DNA from: an uncultured Clostridium sp.
GTDB lineage: Bacteria; Bacillota; Clostridia; TANB77; CAG-508
NCBI GenBank assembly: GCA_900556975.1
Contig: USQZ01000030.1
Span: 1-21,200 of the forward strand
DNA length: 21,200 nt
Direction of reading: 5' to 3'
Below are positions 21,188 to 21,200 of this stretch, piece by piece; positions within the stretch are counted from its first letter, which is position 1; each line of letters starts with the position of its first letter. The notes beneath the pieces are model-generated. The model worked only from the letters and a program-made list of their open reading frames with translations, had not been told where the DNA came from and did not search any database. A program made the translations under genes and the position numbers.

Positions 21188-21200
21188 TTTTTTCTCCTAA

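Noticed and set aside
1..21200. CRISPR arrays, tRNA or rRNA genes, transposases, integrases
   Set aside because: No regular repeat-spacer pattern, no cloverleaf or rRNA-like segment and no recombinase motif was seen on either strand.

Overview
The window is AT-rich DNA from a Bacillota chromosome, most likely a clostridial lineage. Supporting signs are strong GGAGG-type ribosome binding sites, textbook TTGACA/TATAAT promoters, a groES-groEL operon with a CIRCE operator, a T-box in front of a single-chain glycyl-tRNA synthetase, a Spo0A-like DNA-binding domain and an RNase E/G homologue. The species cannot be named from the sequence.

Positions 1-6100 are mainly minus-strand housekeeping genes: groES-groEL (groEL cut by the window edge), scpB with a membrane-anchored protein of unknown role, and pth-rng-rimO. 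One small plus-strand gene for an acidic, probably disordered protein lies among them. Positions 6300-9100 hold two plus-strand genes, a GT2-fold protein lacking its DXD motif and a MurE-family ligase with altered substrate-recognition motifs. Positions 9100-10030 hold a large nested inverted repeat, an orphan gene of different base composition and a second stem-loop.

Positions 10000-13600 are the most unusual part. A Spo0A-like protein lacking the phosphoacceptor Asp is divergent from an ECF-type sigma factor that carries its own transmembrane helix and an outside domain resembling PepSY/YpeB. Facing it is a two-gene operon for a secreted or anchored PepSY-like protein and a secreted protein with a caspase-like His/Cys pattern. 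I propose, as inference, that these form an envelope-sensing system. A 490-base gene-free stretch follows, with an AT-rich segment and a cluster of DnaA boxes running up to the glyQS promoter.

Positions 14100-21200 are mostly plus-strand housekeeping genes: T-box-glyQS, a NUDIX hydrolase, and trpS-obg. trpS is preceded by a previously unlisted 15-codon leader ORF holding one Trp codon, followed by a hairpin that abuts the trpS Shine-Dalgarno. Two minus-strand units interrupt this: a small operon with a Cys-rich peptide and an orphan protein, and a gene for a CBM25-like protein without signal peptide.

By eye, coding strands left of about 9-10 kb show G excess on the minus strand, while right of about 10 kb the G excess is on the plus strand. 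Most genes are oriented accordingly. Together with the DnaA boxes this raises the possibility that a replication origin or a rearrangement boundary lies in the window, although no dnaA or dnaN is present.
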